From Stercorarius parasiticus (taxonomy: Eukaryota > Chordata > Aves > Charadriiformes > Stercorariidae): 64,000 bases of DNA. Below, piece by piece: positions 13,819 through 28,420 of the stretch (positions are counted from its first letter, which is position 1; every line of letters starts with the position of its first letter). The position numbers were made by a program, and so were the translations under genes. A model generated the notes under the pieces. It was not told the DNA's origin, made no database searches, and saw only the letters and a list, made by a program, of their open reading frames with translations. Where the stretch lies: positions 186,001 to 250,000 of the forward strand of contig VWZL01004378.1 in NCBI GenBank assembly GCA_013396915.1, in the 5' to 3' direction.

Positions 13819-14962
13819 CCCCCCCTCCAATGGTGAAAGACGATTTGGCTTTAACTCTCATCATTCCAGCTTCCAGTGCAATTCACATCTCCTTGCTGGC
13901 TAGTCACAGCACTGATTCGCAATTGTGTTTTCATCTCTGTATTATCTGTAGCTGTGGAATTCTAAAGCATATGCTAGTTCCTTGCTGTCAGAAAAGCATG
14001 TGGACATGTAATTTGTTGGGAAATGTAGAACTTGTGCTGACTGTCCCTGGTGCCTATTTCACTGACTGCAGTTTGGGGAAACTAGAAGTCATGGAATAAC
14101 CCTATAGGATATTAAACCAGTGGCAGGTGAGTTACATTTGCTTGTGTATGAATTTTGTGGTGCCTTCTTTTCTCCACCTCAGTTGGGAATAAGATCCAAT
14201 TTGCAGGTATATTAGAGGGTGTGTGATCTATATCGTCTGCTGAAATCTTATGGATTCTTTCCTTTGAAACTACTGTTTGCCTACTGCTACTTGAGCTGAT
14301 CTGTAGGTAAGAGTGCTTTGAGGATACAATCTTATTTCGAGTCTGAAAAATGCATGGGTTTGCTTTTTGGTTTATCTTTTAAATGTGCTTCACACAGCTT
14401 GCATTTAAATAGGTTGGAAGATTAGCTCAGCTGAAGCCTTTTAAACGATAGATACTTTCCAGTTTCTACAGTGTGGTGGGTGGGTGGCGCACTGATCCAT
14501 CAGGTATTGGAGTAGTCTGATATCATCCAGCTGGATAGGAGAGGGTTCTTTATTTAATCACATGTGTGAACTGTAGCAAAATAGATAATAATGTAATGTT
14601 TGTTTTCTGTTTTCCTCTTTTAGATAGAAACACTGATGTTAGTACACAGCTTGGGAAAAAGGCCTGGGTGGGATTCAGCTCATCTAGTTTTTGCTTTCTG
14701 ATACTGTGACATCTGATCTAAGATAGTGGTCTGCTCTCTCTAGAGGTATAACAGAGGGTGAGCTATTTTAAGAATTTGGCCCATCTCACTGCGAGATAGC
14801 GTGCCCATGGTGAGTTCATGGACCACCTCTGAAACAAACCAATGTCCGTTGTCTATAGAGGGAGGCTATCGTAGGTTAGACATATTAGTAGGCAACTGAA
14901 GCTAGATCAGAATTTTAGGTATTATCTATATATAAAGAGAAACAGAGGGAGAGGAATTACTG

Positions 14963-14983
14963 GTGTGTGTGTATATATATATA
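14963..14983. repeat. TG/TA microsatellite
   Basis: A TG run passes directly into a TA run (GTGTGTGTGTATATATATAT), a common compound dinucleotide repeat within the intron. Confidence 0.9.
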
Positions 14984-15714
14984 AAAATATAGAATATTTT
15001 TAATTGAAAGGTCATAGTTTAAAACCTGCATACTCATCTCTCTCATACTGTTAGTTCTCCTTGTAATTATCATGTGACAGTGAGAGCAGTAGACCACTGT
15101 GAAATGGCCCTGAGATACAGAAAGTTATAATTTTATTGCAAGGTAATGATTAGTAATCTTCTCTTTCTATGAGTTATATTAGTCCCTTAGCCTCATCTTC
15201 CCCTTCTGTATTTCTATTATTTTTATGTATGATAGTTTTCAGATGGCCTTTAGTCTTGAGTGTATCTTTTCATTCCAAAGAGTGCTGAACATTAATATAA
15301 AGGATGATGAGAAATATAAAATAATGGTTTTATTCTTCATGTTCTGGGGATGTCAACATGTCCCAAAGCTTTGCAAGGTGATAATTAACAGAATGTAATT
15401 TAATTCGGGATATTTGCTTTGGTGTGTGATCTGTCTTGCACGTACAGGCATGTGTCTTATTGGCCTAGGTAATTGCTGGAGGAAAGATCCATCCAATAAT
15501 GGAAATGTCATATAGTCATTGATATGGCATAAACTTATCATAACTTCAGGCTTTGAAAATGTATTTTTTAATATTCATATACTTACTGCATATATCATTT
15601 TCAATCTGAAAAGCTTAATATAGCTTCATCCAGATCATTAGCAGTACTGGAGCTACATCTTAAAGTGGCAGCCATGGATTTGGTAACTCTCCCGTGTTCC
15701 AAGGGAGGGAGATG

Positions 15715-15790
15715 CGTACACAATTTACTGGTTGGGCAAATGAGGTTCAGAGAGTTTCAGGCTGCCCCATGTCTAACAGTGAGTCTGGTC
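15715..15790 (+). repeat. Possible MIR-like relic
   Basis: GGGCAAATGAGGTTCAGAGA followed by GTTTCAGGCTGCCCCATGTC and TAACAGTGAGTCTGG resembles the MIR core (gaggctcagagaggtt, then gcccaaggtcacacag) with many changes. Short, and weakly supported. Confidence 0.3.
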
Positions 15791-18700
15791 ATGTAATTTA
15801 CATGTCCTGAGTAGCCAATTTTCCTCTCTGAGATTCTTGGAATAGCGCTTTTCCATGTGTATTTAAATGCAGTGGTGTTCTTTGACTAGACAAAACACAT
15901 TTAATATTCATATCAAGCCTTCAGTACTGTACTTGGTGTTCCTGCATATTTTTGTTCACACCATGCTTCTGGCGTATGAATTTTCTTTGTTTATTTTGTA
16001 ATAAGTTATTGTCTTATTAATGCTTTCCCTTCAGTTTGTGTATCTGTAAATTGTACATTTGCATGTCTCAGTGGTGTTCATTTTAAAAAGTTTTTCCCGT
16101 TGCCTGACATTTCCTTATAAATAACACAGAGAATATCCACTTTGGGACTTTATTGCAGAGCAGAGTAGGTGGGGGACTAACCCTTTTGAAGCCTACCTGT
16201 GTCGGGTGTGACCGTCACCACAGGGACACCAGTACTTCCAAGAGCAAGGCTGGAATACCGTGCTTTGCACAGTGTCCTTCAAGTCTTTGATTTCTCCTTT
16301 CTCTCCAGCGCTGCTCTTAAAATGGTGTAGGTCTCCTTGGCTGCTTTCTTGCGGCAGCAGGACTTGCAGGTCACCCTGCAGCAGTGCCGGGCAAGGGCCG
16401 CTGGGGTACGTGAGTGACACAGCCGCCTTCAAACCTCAGCAGGGAAGCGACAGGGGAGGATGGGCTGACACGGCCTTTCGTTCCTTGGCCAAGGGGAGCC
16501 TTAGCTTGAACTGTAGGAGATTGTCTAATCCCCAAGTGTAATGGAAGGATCCCTCCCAAGCATCCATTTAGGTGACATTGTGGCAAAAGTAATTTTAAAG
16601 CTATCTATGGAAATAAGACATTCTTTATCACATGAGTAAATATGTATTTTAAAAAGGAAAAATAAGCCATCTGTCATCCCGGCACATCACAGCGAAGACT
16701 GCATTAGTCTGTCAACAGCAGAGCTGTCAAAACCCAGTTTTCAAGAGCAGAGATTTCATTTTCTGGCATTTAACAAGACAATTGTATTATAAGGGTGAGA
16801 ATGACGATCATTCCCAGAGTTCATTGCCTGTACTAGTCCCTTTGCTGTTGGAATGTAAAGAAAAGAAGAAACCTACCATTGCATGTTACTTTATTTGTTA
16901 TTTAGAAAAATCTTTTATTGAACACTCATTACTCTGAGTCTGTAACAACAAATCTGTCAAGCCGAGGTATACAAGCAGAGGGTGGAACAGTCATCTCCAA
17001 TCTGCCTCCAGGAGCTCTGCGTGTTTTGGTGAGAATGCTTAATTCACTCTGTGTCAGCATTTGTGCATACCAATTTGTCCAAGGTCAGACCAGGGCTGGT
17101 TGCAGATCCAAACTGAATCCCCAGCTCTTATTGGCCTTTCCATTCTGACCAGTACATTAAGTTTTCACCTCAGAATACAATATTAATTCTTATTAGAGCG
17201 GTTATTATTACACTTTGCGTCTAAGGTGCAAATAATTACGAAACAATGGAATGAGTCTCAAATGATCTGGCAGTTTGTATTCTGACTACAGGTTTTCATG
17301 ACCGTGTCATGGTGTTGGGTGTGGTGAAAGCAACATGCGTCTCTGCTACATTTTACCTGAGGAACAAACAATGTCAGCACATCCAAATGAAATCAAGAAT
17401 TAAAGTTCTTTAGGTCTCTGTAATGTATTTTTATTATATCACCATAAAATATTATCTCCATCTGAGAAATTGAAAATTATTAACTATGTTTATTAGGGTA
17501 TGAGAATCCAATCTACATACAGCAATACTGCAGGATTCATTTTGGTAATCATAACTAGTACAGCTCAAATTCCAAATCTCCATCTCAGAGTATTTGCAAA
17601 GAAATGTGTGTGATCAGCTTCCAAAGTAATTGGAAATACAGTAGGAAAGAAATATTGCGAATTTTAAGGTTGACTTGTAATTAATTTTATTTTTGGAGAA
17701 AAATTGCGTAGGTATCCATTAAATTTGAAAAGTACAGAGTCCTCTGATTAAAAAAAAAAAACCCGAACTAATTGCTTGTGATTTGGAGTTTATGCTCTTG
17801 ATTGTATCTGTAGCAGTAACGTACGGCTGAGTGGAGGGGAAAGAGATTTACCTTGCCTGGTCTCCCAGTACTGAAACGGAAGCCTGGGTGTCGCCGTACC
17901 CTTGCGTTGAGTCGAACTGCCAGCACTATCTTAAATATGGGTAAGGGGTGCCTCTTACTGGATGAATTAAAAGTTGATTCATCCATTGAAGAGAGGAGCC
18001 TTTAAATGTGTTGCTTCCTGGGGATTATTTGCAGAAGTTCAAGTCTTTACACAAAGAAGTTTTCTTTTTTGAGCCAAAACGCAGAGAGAGGTGAAAAATG
18101 AAATTAAAGTGGTTGAGAGAGAGGAGAGGTTTTATAAGTTAGGAACATGGGGGCAAAGGACACAGAGCTGTTAAGCGCTCAGGAAAACTGAGGCCAGCTA
18201 AAGGCTTATCTGCCAGGGAGCTCCACGATGGAACAGTGAGCGTCTGCTCAGTGAAGGCTCTCATGGAGACTGCAGGCGAACTGGTTAGGGCAAAAGTAAG
18301 ATTGGAAGCCAAATGTCAATACAGTAACAGGTAGCCAGTGAAAAACCGAATAAAAAGCTGTTTTATTTGGTACAATGGAAGTTTGACCTTGCAAATGTTT
18401 GTGCCCAGCCGTGTGCTGTTAAAAGATTTCAACTACGGCAGGAATACAATCTTTTCTGCTCTAAGGACTGTAACGAAAACAGTTGGATTAACAAGTTCAA
18501 GATACTTCAGAGAGCTGAACAGTGATGAAATTGCTCATATTTAAAACTTGGCAGGCTCTTGCAGCGTATTGAATCAAGGCTGAAGTTTCAATTGCAGAGC
18601 CAAGCTAAGAGGGACCTCAGCCCCGTTGGACCTGCCTGCAGGGTGCAGAGAGCTACCGTGTGTGCGCTGGCTGACCAGGCGTAAGGGTCTTGATGCAGGA

Positions 18701-21700
18701 ATTAGAAAATGAAAGTCTGGAGTTGATTTTGCACAAAAGGTCAAAATAGGTTATTATGATGACATTAAAATCTCTTAATGCCTTTCTAGCATTGAATTCT
18801 GAATCACGGATCTGTAACTTGAATTTTGATCAATCAAAGTGGATATTTATAGTTTTGCTAGGATGCTTCTACAGGGATGTAGTGTGTGTGGCTAGAAAAA
18901 ATATGGGATATGTATATTTCAGATCCATAATTTTTATTTTTGAGCTTATGAATCTTTATATCCCAGGAGATACAAGAGAACATGTAGAATTGGGTGATGT
19001 TGATCTGACTGGGGATAAAGTGTTTATTTTATAAATGCTGATCAAAGTTTCACAAACCATTTCTTAAGCACCTGGGAAGATGAGAAGTGAGAATTAAAGG
19101 AAAAGATGGCCATTATGATCAGTGAGTAAAGCAGTGTTCAAAATGAATGCTCTGATGGGAAGAGTTGTTGATCTGAAAAGCTAGTTTAATTTGAGATACT
19201 TAAGACTGAAAGAGATACCTGAGGGAGAAATTGGGTATATGTGTTTCACAGAGGATTATAAGGGATTGGGAGATAGATATCTTGAACTCTGTCAGTATTG
19301 TGCATGCCTCAACACCATCAGCACGGCTCATCCTAGCAGGTAACCAAGAGCACAGCCAGTACTTAGGGATAGAATGGGGCTCTCAGGCTGCATCAATTCC
19401 AGTAGCTACCTCTGGGAGGATTTTAAATTTCTTTGTGAAACATAGCAGTAGCCATTAAAAAGATTCCTTAAAGAGCACTGCAAAAATGTCAGCACAGGGT
19501 CCAATATTATAGCTTATAAGTGATTCTGGGGAAAAGATAAGGGGGGGGAAAAAAAGCACTAAAAGACATCCAGTCTCTTTGTGACCAAGTAAAACAGGTA
19601 TTTCTGATGTCCAGTTTTCCTTACTAAATCTGGGACCTTGGAGTCAAGCTGTTTCTTGTTTTTCCTTCCTGGAATAGCCACTGTTATCAGCAGCAGCCCG
19701 TCGGCCAAGCTCTGCCCTCTCTGACACCTTTTACACTTTGGTTTTTGCCTTGTGCTGCAGCTTACCCTAATGCTTTTACCTACCACACCTGACTGTGAGG
19801 TCCAAGCCATACCTGCAGGGGGGCAGCATGAGTTCATGTCCGCTGCTGACATCTCTTTCCGTTGAGCACTAGCGTAATGCAGCTCCATGAAGCGAACAGC
19901 TTCATCCTGACTGCCTGCGGGAAAGCGGTGGCAGGAACTGCAGCGCTACTGCTGCATGGCAGCGCAGCTCCTTCCTAAAAGGGCCTGAGGAAACGCGGCA
20001 GGGGATGAAAGTCATCAACTGTGATTTTCAGTTGCTTCTGGCTCAGTGAAACAAACGTTGCTGGAAACTATCGTTTTATCTTCAATGGCTGATATAAGTC
20101 AAAATTAAGTCCAAAAAAAAGTGTGGAATGGTTAGGGAAGGAAAACCGATCTTGCTTCTCTGAGAGGAGAACAACTTAAAGGTTTCGGTTTTGAAATTGT
20201 GTTTTCAAAAAGTGCTAATGAGGAAACAAGCTTTGCACAGGCAACCTATTAAGAACACTTTTTTTGTTGGTTTGGTCCCATGTTGGTGCACATTTTAAAA
20301 TCTGAAAGCAAACTTCAAGGAGTGAAACTATAAACAATCTTAAAATGCTTCACAGAAAGGAATAAAATCACTATTTTTTTGGGGGGGTTGTTTTCAGTTT
20401 GTTTTTTTTTTAATTTAAAAATAATGCTTGAAAATTGTTGACAGGTTCTACTCCTAATGTAGAACTGATGAATACCTCTACTTTATTAAAAAGGTGTAAT
20501 TACTGCGAATGTTGTTTGACATTAAAATGTACGCATTTCTCAACAGTTCCATAATTACACTTGATGCTTGCTTTTTGAAAGGCCTGTTACATGCATAAAT
20601 GGTTGGTGACTCTTTAATGACAACTACAATAATGGTTTCCTACTGTTCCCAAAAGGACCACATCTCCGTCTACATCAGAGAAGTCTGGCACAAAACAGAA
20701 CATAAATCTGAAGGCAGTTTTCAAAGTTAAGGCTCTGGGGTCTTAACAGTCACAGCTGACTGTTCGTCTGGTTTTTACTTTTGTATGATATTTCTGATTG
20801 CATAAAGAGAAGAATGACTGCAAAGAGATCTTGTCTTTCATTGAACCATAAAGACAGCTTCAAGTTGTTGTCACTGGAGTAATAGGGCCTTTTTCAGCAA
20901 ATGGAATTGCATAACTTTATTCTGAAACAAGCCATCGGTTCAGCCTGCGAAGACATTGAGCAGAGCTTGGAATGGATGGTGCACTTGAAATGTCTGTGGG
21001 GGCATTTATCTGCCAGTGACTGGAAAACAAATATCATTTTCTCCTTGATGCATTATACAGCATAAAATAGCAAAAAAGAGAACTAAAAGTAATGGCCCAT
21101 CCAGTCTAGAAGTATGCAGTACCATACGCTTAAGATATAGGCATGTGAAACTTTCAGCATGCAGTCACAAAATAAACTGCCCACCAAAACAGCTTTTCTC
21201 TAAGTCATGATAGTTAGAATATGTTTTATGTGCTAGAGCTTGAGGTTTATAGCCTTTTCCCACTTCTTCTGCTACTCCCTAGTATTTACTGCTGGAATTC
21301 TCATATAACCAGGAGGAAAACATACCAGGATGGATTTTCTTCTGGCAGATACAACTGTAGTTTCTCTGAAGCTTGTGCATCCTTTCAGATTTATACCAGC
21401 CAAGTACCCCCAGCCTGATTTCCAGTTCTATACAGACTTTTTTTTCCAAAGTTGCAGTGACAAAGGAGCCATCTAAAGGTGAGTAGATCACCTCTGTTTG
21501 CATCTGCCCACATTATTAACGGCTGAATCTTCACATCTTTCCTTATTAATTTGAAAAAAGTGTATCTGGCTCCAGCCAAAATGACAGTCAAGAAGAAGCA
21601 AAACACTTAGTAAGAAAAAAGTTTGTGATGAAGAATGAGTTTCTAGCTGTGCCAGTTCACTGACAACATATTAGTTTTATGTCTCTGCCTCTTGCACCAT

Positions 21701-24140
21701 CCTTTGTCTTCAAAAATACTCAGCAAACAATTCAGGGGAAGCAATTGGCATATCCCCTAATGAGATAAGATAAAGTGTCCTGTAATGATGATGACAGCGA
21801 ATTCACTAAGTGAACTGCAGTTTGAGAACTTTGCAAATTGATCAAAGCATGATTCCTTGATTGCTTGCTTAATCGCCTGTTACAGTCTCTTTCCTGACCC
21901 TCCACGTCCCACTTGCTTTTGTCAGCACTTTGGCGACTGAGGGACTCTCTGTTAGCCCCGCAGGTTGTGAGTAGTGGAAGAATAGGTTCTGGTTTGGGGA
22001 TTTTATTTTATTTGCATTTAATGTGTACTGTTGGCCAGCTACCAGAGGGGGAATTTAGAGATCTTCTAGACTCCTACGGTGCTTTCTACATCAGGCTAAT
22101 GACTGTCAGGAAGAAGTTTTCTTAATTCTGTTCATTATAGGATGGATACTAATTAAAGGACTGTCTCACCAGGTGCTGAGTACCTTAAACAGGTTCTTAA
22201 CTCCGGGAAGGGTAATGCTGTGCATATTTAGCACTTAGTGATGGTCGGTCTGCTAATGATATCTGGTCAGGAGAGAAATGTACAAGGGTAAAGCATATTT
22301 TGGTGAGTGATACATAGTCAGTTTGGGATTGGAGCCCCTAGAACTGTGATTATATTTTGTTGGCAGAGTGAAGAAGTGTCCTAATTTCAGTAAAATGTGA
22401 GTGATGAACTATCCTGTGGCATTCTTCAAAATAATAGTCAGACAAGGCTACTTCAGGCTGACCGCTTAAGCCTTTCTGAAATGTGTTTCGTTAGAGAAAC
22501 TACTTTTAGGGATTGAGGGGAAAGGAGGGATGTGAGTCCATGCATGCACAGGAGTGGGAATGAGGAACCATTCCTGCTCGTGTGGGGCAATTCCTGCCTT
22601 CTGCAGGAGAGGCTGGGACTGCGTTTCAGAAGTGGCAAAGAAGTGCTCTCCCTGCACTCAGCCTGCAAACCTCCTTGAGTTCTCTCCAGATGAAAGGCAC
22701 TGGGAACTTGGCAGTTGTATTTACAACCTCGACACAGCACATATTATGCCATATGAAGTTTAACTGTACTTCTCCGCTGCCTGAAGAGTGAAAGGCTTGG
22801 AAAAAAGATTTGCGGTGGCTAACAAATGGGTTATGCACAAATTCGGCTGAGTATCCCCCAATCTGTATAAGTCCAGTGTTTGCTCTGTGATGATGTACAA
22901 ATGTGCAAATAGTAGCTAAAAGTGCTCTTAAAAGGAAGGGGTAAGAAGAAGATGGATTTGACCTCCCAGCAGCCAAAGATGATGTCCAAATATATTTCTG
23001 TCTGTTCTCTGCTACTGGTAGCGCTCAAAAGCTTACTTAAAGATTAGGGGTAATTCTGTTTGCTTGCATTTCCATTACTGTGTCTTCCAAATAACTGTCT
23101 TGTAGGAAGAAAAAAAGGGAGTCTTCATCTATCTGACAAGTCAGTCTGTATTTTTTATTTTATTTGTTAACAATTAGTTGAACAACCATAAGCTGTTATG
23201 TTGAATAACGTTGTTATAATCAGGTAAGTGTTCAAATGGGTGGGGAAAAAAAAAATCAATCCTCCTGCAATGCCATTTAGGGTTACTGTTGTTCAAGATC
23301 CAGGATCATACATGTCACTTTCTGGTACCTCATAACTGCCTCTCTTGGGGGAGGTTCTCTTTGCCCCATGTGAAGTGACAGTCATAATATCTTTCCTGAA
23401 AACATGCCTCAAATACAAGTAATTTCACTGACCTGTGGGAGTTTTTCCTCCTCTTCTTGCTCTTGGAGACCTGCTGGGCTTGTTTTATTGACCACTTGGA
23501 TTTTCATGGCCACTAGTCCTCCAAAAGGAAGAGTATTGACAGAAAGGAAGACCTGGTTGTATAAAAGTAGAGCTAAAGCATAAAGATGTCACCCAGGATG
23601 GAGACCATATCTGAGCTTGAGCTTTTCTGCTAGAGGACAATGGCTTGTTTTCATTTGGGTTGTAGATGGTGGTAGAGGTCTACAGATACCTGTTAACAAT
23701 ATCATGCAGGGAAGCCGAAGACTGGCAAAAATATCTGTCTTCTCTATTGACAAGGCTTGACCACATGCCTCGGTAGTAAATCATGTACCTAGGTGTATGT
23801 ATGTCTTTGGAGTATCAGTATGTGGATGCATATATGTATCACTCCATAACTAGATGGTGGCATGTTTGAAAGTTCATATTCATTTACTTAAGTATTTACA
23901 TACTTTAATCCAAAAAATAAGGAAAATATCCATATCTTTGAAGCCAGAATATTTTAAGTTCAAGGAAGTAGTTAAATACATGCCTAATTTTGAGCATGGA
24001 CTGAGGTCTGAATGCAGTAAACTCTTTCACACGCTAATCAGCAGTGAACTAACAGTTTATGTTCTGACAATGATTAAAGCAGTGCTCATGTATGAAATGT
24101 GTCTCCTTGTTTATGTGATACAATCTCTCTCTCTTTTTAA

Positions 24141-24395
<255 letters not shown>

Positions 24396-25464
24396 TGAGG
24401 TTCCACTCTGAGGTGTTTCCTTAAATATGATCCATGTAAAAGTGATTTTTAAACTTTAAGTTTGAAGGACTCACCTTGTACTGTTGCTAAGTGGTATTTA
24501 CACCTTTTAAAGGGCACTACTGATATAGATTTTTTAAAATAAAAAGTGCTTCAAATGAATATACCTGTCTGGCAAATTCTCCCCTTAAGTGCGTCTTATT
24601 TTTTATATAGGACTGTCATGCAAGGGTGTGAAAAAATATTACATAGCCTATATTGTGGATTGGGGTAGGTGGTAGAGCTTTTTATTTTTGAGATGGGGTG
24701 GAAATTTCCTAGACTGTCTCCTGTCTGGCATTTCTTTGCTTCCTGTGGCCAGGTGCGGATGAAAGAATATTTTATTACCCCTTCTAAATTGCTAATTCTG
24801 GTTGAACTCCTTTACCACATATCACCTCCACACTCAGTCCTGAAAACTACGGACTCGGGGTATTCATATTTTATCCTTAATCTCCTTCTACTTAGAGTGT
24901 CTCAAATTAAATTTTCATTTTGATTTAATTGGGCAATCATTATGTTAATTAAATGCACACCAGTTAATTATTAAGTATGTTTTTTATTCAACTGTAACAA
25001 ATATTTAATAAGATGTGTCTCCTTCACTGTTGTTGAATCTCGTAAGAATTGAAACAAGAGTTTCACCTTTCTGTCTGAATATCCTTCCTTGATCTCCAGT
25101 ATGGGAAATGTACTCATTTTTATTATTTATCATATAAATATGTGTGATCAAAACATTGTCAGTGCTTTTTATCTCTGCTGAAGAAGTAGGATTTTTGACA
25201 AACTCCTTGCAGAAGGCATCTGCTTTCCTCAAATAAATTTTATCTGGCAGAAATCCAGAAGGCATATACCTGATTTTTCTCTCTATCCATAATGAACTTG
25301 CTGACATTCTTATTTTATTTTGGTTACAAGAAAAGCAGAGGTGGGGAAAACTGACAGAACCTCCTAGTCTGGAAAACTTTTTCTTTTTCATATTTCTTCT
25401 TTCCCCCTAGATGTCTCATTTGAGGCAGGGGAAGGTCATTTGTCACAGGCATCTCTGTTACTCC

Positions 25465-25590
25465 TGTTGCATAAAAGAGGACCGAGGCACAGAAAGAAAT
25501 TAATATTTTATAGTTGTCCAGAGATTTTGAGGTACAATTGGGTTCTGTATCATCTAAATGTGATTTGGGTGCCTTAATCACAAGACCTTC
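25465..25590 (+). repeat. Possible MIR-like (CORE-SINE) relic
   Basis: GCATAAAAGAGGACCGAGGC and ACAGAAAGAAATTAA, followed about 30 bases on by a GTACAATTGGGTTCTGTA-like block, resemble the MIR core order (gaggcacagagaggttaa, then the accession-like aacccaggtct). It is strongly diverged. Confidence 0.35.
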
Positions 25591-26929
25591 TTTTCTCTCT
25601 GGGAACATACCTTATTGTTATGCTGATAATAATTGTTTACAGTAATAGATTGAGTGCAAAATATGAAAGAAATAACTCAACTTTACTTACATGGGGATAG
25701 ATTCTGAATTTGTTACTCTTTTCAGATAATGCTTCTGCATAGTTTTCCAAAAGTATCAGTATTCGATATTTCTTTTTCCTGATGCAACGAATAATTCAAC
25801 TTGAAACTTATTACCACAGGACATCAAGGAGGCCAGTGTATCAACAGAGGGGAAAAAAACAGGCTGCAAAAAGCCCCAGTCTTGTCTGATAGATTCAGAA
25901 GGTGCAATTAAACATGGAGGTTTAATTGCAGCTCCCAGCTCAGGCAGCTGTGAGGCAAAGATCCCTGGGAAATGTGAGTGAGTTTCAGGAAAACCTTTTG
26001 ACTTCCCTGGGTATCTGTTCACCCTCAAAGGCCCAGGCGGGTTCCTGGGCTAAATGAAGCTTTGCTTTTACTCAGGCTGACAGTCTTCTTTTTGTATACA
26101 GTTCAAGAAGTAGTAACCTCTTTATGCCCAAAACATGTTCAGGCTGAAGAATTTGGAGGTGGAATGGAAAATCCGGGGAAATGACTCATTTAGTGCTTTT
26201 AAAAGTAGAGGTGCAGTGAGCTAATGACTTCTGGGAATTACAGATCCTTGAATCTGTGAAGGATGAATTCAAAGAAGGAATCAGATCATCAGAAATGAGC
26301 AGCATCATTGCATTTAGAGAACAGTGGTGTTCCTTAATGTTCACTTCCATTTGTTTAAAATTCTTTCTAATTTTTACCTATTTAGTTGAACAGGGAGGGA
26401 TCTTGTTTGTAGCAAGTTATTAACCAGGGCAGACTAACACTGTCTTTCTCACATATTGGCGTCCGGTCGTAAGCATCCAATATGTGACGTGGATATGGGA
26501 AGTATCAACATTACAAGTTAATTTATTGTGTCTATGGTCCCGGTGATTTCTCTGCAGCCCATCAACTTTAACAGCCCACTGCTGAATAAAAATTCTGAAG
26601 AAATCGGAAAATTGTGATTGTGTGTGTTGAGAGGGAATTGGACGATCATACAAAGACAAAGAGGGAGAGAAAAATAAGGGAAAGGAAATTTTGCAGGGGA
26701 AAAAAAAAAGAGGAAAAAAGTATTAAAAAAATGTAAAGCCAATTTTCAGCATGGCAAGAAATGTAAAAGTAGACTGTCACAGGATATATGCTGATACCGG
26801 AGTGGTTAAATGTATTTATTCATTGTCTGGAGAAGTGGCTGAAAAAGCAAGGTGACAAAAATCGTAGATGACATACTATTATTTAAGTTGGTCAAGAAGA
26901 GGGGAAGGGTATGTGAAGCACCTTAGAAG

Positions 26930-27235
26930 GATCTTATCTTGAAGACTGTTTATTTCTAGCAGAAGTAAAATATGTTGTTGAAGGTTGTCGGGAACAGTAA
27001 TTTACCTAATTAAAGGCATAGAAAGATGTCTGTACAAAGAGAGGTTAAAAGTAAATAATCCAGGGCTATTTAGATTGGGAGGACCCAAAGTGAATGGACC
27101 TCATTGACAAAAGAAAGAGATGTTCATTTGCATTTTCTTACAATAGGAATGAAGAGACAGTTCAATGACATTGAAAGATAGCAAACTCAAAAATAGATTA
27201 AAAAAAGAAGACAGCACTTTATTAACATAATGTTT
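26930..27235 (+). mobile_element. Ancient L3/CR1-like LINE relic, sense
   Basis: The stretch has the order expected of an eroded LINE ORF2 end. A block ending GAGAGGTTAAAAG (about 27037-27050) is followed by CTATTTAGATTGGGAGGACC in the place of the usual LFSLEKRR coding block. Near 27165-27200 there is AATGACATTGAAAGATAGC and CAAACTCAAAAATAG, resembling the segment that encodes the KLKGGKLKT-like run. No open frame remains. This is a judgement by pattern only. Confidence 0.5.
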
Positions 27236-27426
27236 TCTTCACCTTATATACCCATTACGCACCCAAAGCAAAGTCACTTTCACAGGAAAATTCATCACCT
27301 GTTAGAAATAATGAGAAGTCCACACCAAATATGTGTGTGTGTGAGAAGTAAACAAGGCATACAAGAATGCTATGGGAGACACCATGAGGCTTTGTGTGGG
27401 TCCGTGCAGGGATTATTAATTTGGGA

Positions 27427-27550
27427 TCATAGAACCATAGAATCATCTAGGTTGGAAGGGACCTTTAAGATCATCGAGTCCAACCATCAACCTAACACTG
27501 CCGAAACCACCACTAAACCATGTCCCTAAGCACCACGTCTACCCGTCTTA
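27427..27550 (-). mobile_element. CR1 LINE 3'-end fragment, antisense
   Basis: The + strand starts with the reverse complement of the CR1 3' terminus (ATAGAACCATAGAATCATCT), followed by GGTTGGAAGGGACCTTTAAG and ATCATCGAGTCCAACC. It then runs on through a non-coding tail ending near ACCACGTCTACCCGTCTTA. Only about 125 bp of the 3' region is kept, typical of heavily 5'-truncated CR1 copies. It lies about 0.9 kb from the larger antisense CR1 and has a very similar end sequence. Confidence 0.92.
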
Positions 27551-28420
27551 CGATTGCGTTCAGCACCATGGGAACATAGCTAGCCTGTTTCCAGGGCCAT
27601 CTGCATGGGAATGTGAACTAGCTCTGCATGCTTTACCTGGGTTCTTCCACCGCCCATGATGGTCTACACCCGCACTTTTTTGCATAAAGTACAGAGAGAA
27701 TGTATCCTGTCATGCTTTGAGGTAATGAACAGCCACCAGTGCTGGTAAAGAATTTTTCCCTGTAGGCGGATTGTTTGGTAATTAACCTGGTTGAATTAAT
27801 CTTCACTTCCCACTGAAATGATTGATAACAATCAATACAGAAAATGGCTAATGGGCCCCTGAACCTCTGGTCTGGCAGTCTTTCTATCATTGTGAGGCCT
27901 ATTTTTTTCTCTTGTTGCTTAGAAATCTCTTGATCTGTCTTGAGTATGGCTTAAATGCTAATAATCATATCGTCCAGAGTAAAGTCTGTAGACGTGCAAT
28001 CAACATCCATGCACTTGTTTTGCTGCCCTGTATGGAAAGTGGTTGTAATGACCTTTCCTCATCTCCTCTGGAGTAAATTTTGCCCTTGATATCTGAAAGA
28101 TTTGCTTACAATACACTTGAGTCATTCTGTCACCATACTTCTTTACTGATGCTGTTTTACTGTATGCCGACCCTGGGCTATTGAATCAATAATGCTTAGA
28201 AATTGCCATGACAAGATCAATGGTTAATTTTATCTTGGCCAGATAATTGTCCAATCCTCAAATAGCTTGCCTTTTTTTTTTCCCCTACTTTTTTTCTCTA
28301 AGGGTGTAGATTGGGGAAAGATGAATCCTTATTCCAACTTTTCTGCTAGTCCATGATCTGTTTTTGAACCTGCCATAATGAAAAAAAAAATGAACAAAAA
28401 TATATATCTCCTTGTTGCAG

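Noticed and set aside
16190..16590. Open frames on both strands near 16.3 kb
   Set aside because: Same compositional explanation; no recognisable product.
17050..17150. GTCCAAGGTCAGACCAGG resembling part of a MIR core
   Set aside because: The neighbouring core blocks are not in the expected order or spacing.
18110..18350. Segment ending in a GGTAGCCAGTG-like phrase, reminiscent of the old repeat at 12.7 kb
   Set aside because: Only one short phrase matches; not enough to call a repeat.
24900..24990. Cluster of TTAATTA-type homeodomain-like sites
   Set aside because: AT-rich intron sequence gives these by chance; no independent sign of an enhancer.
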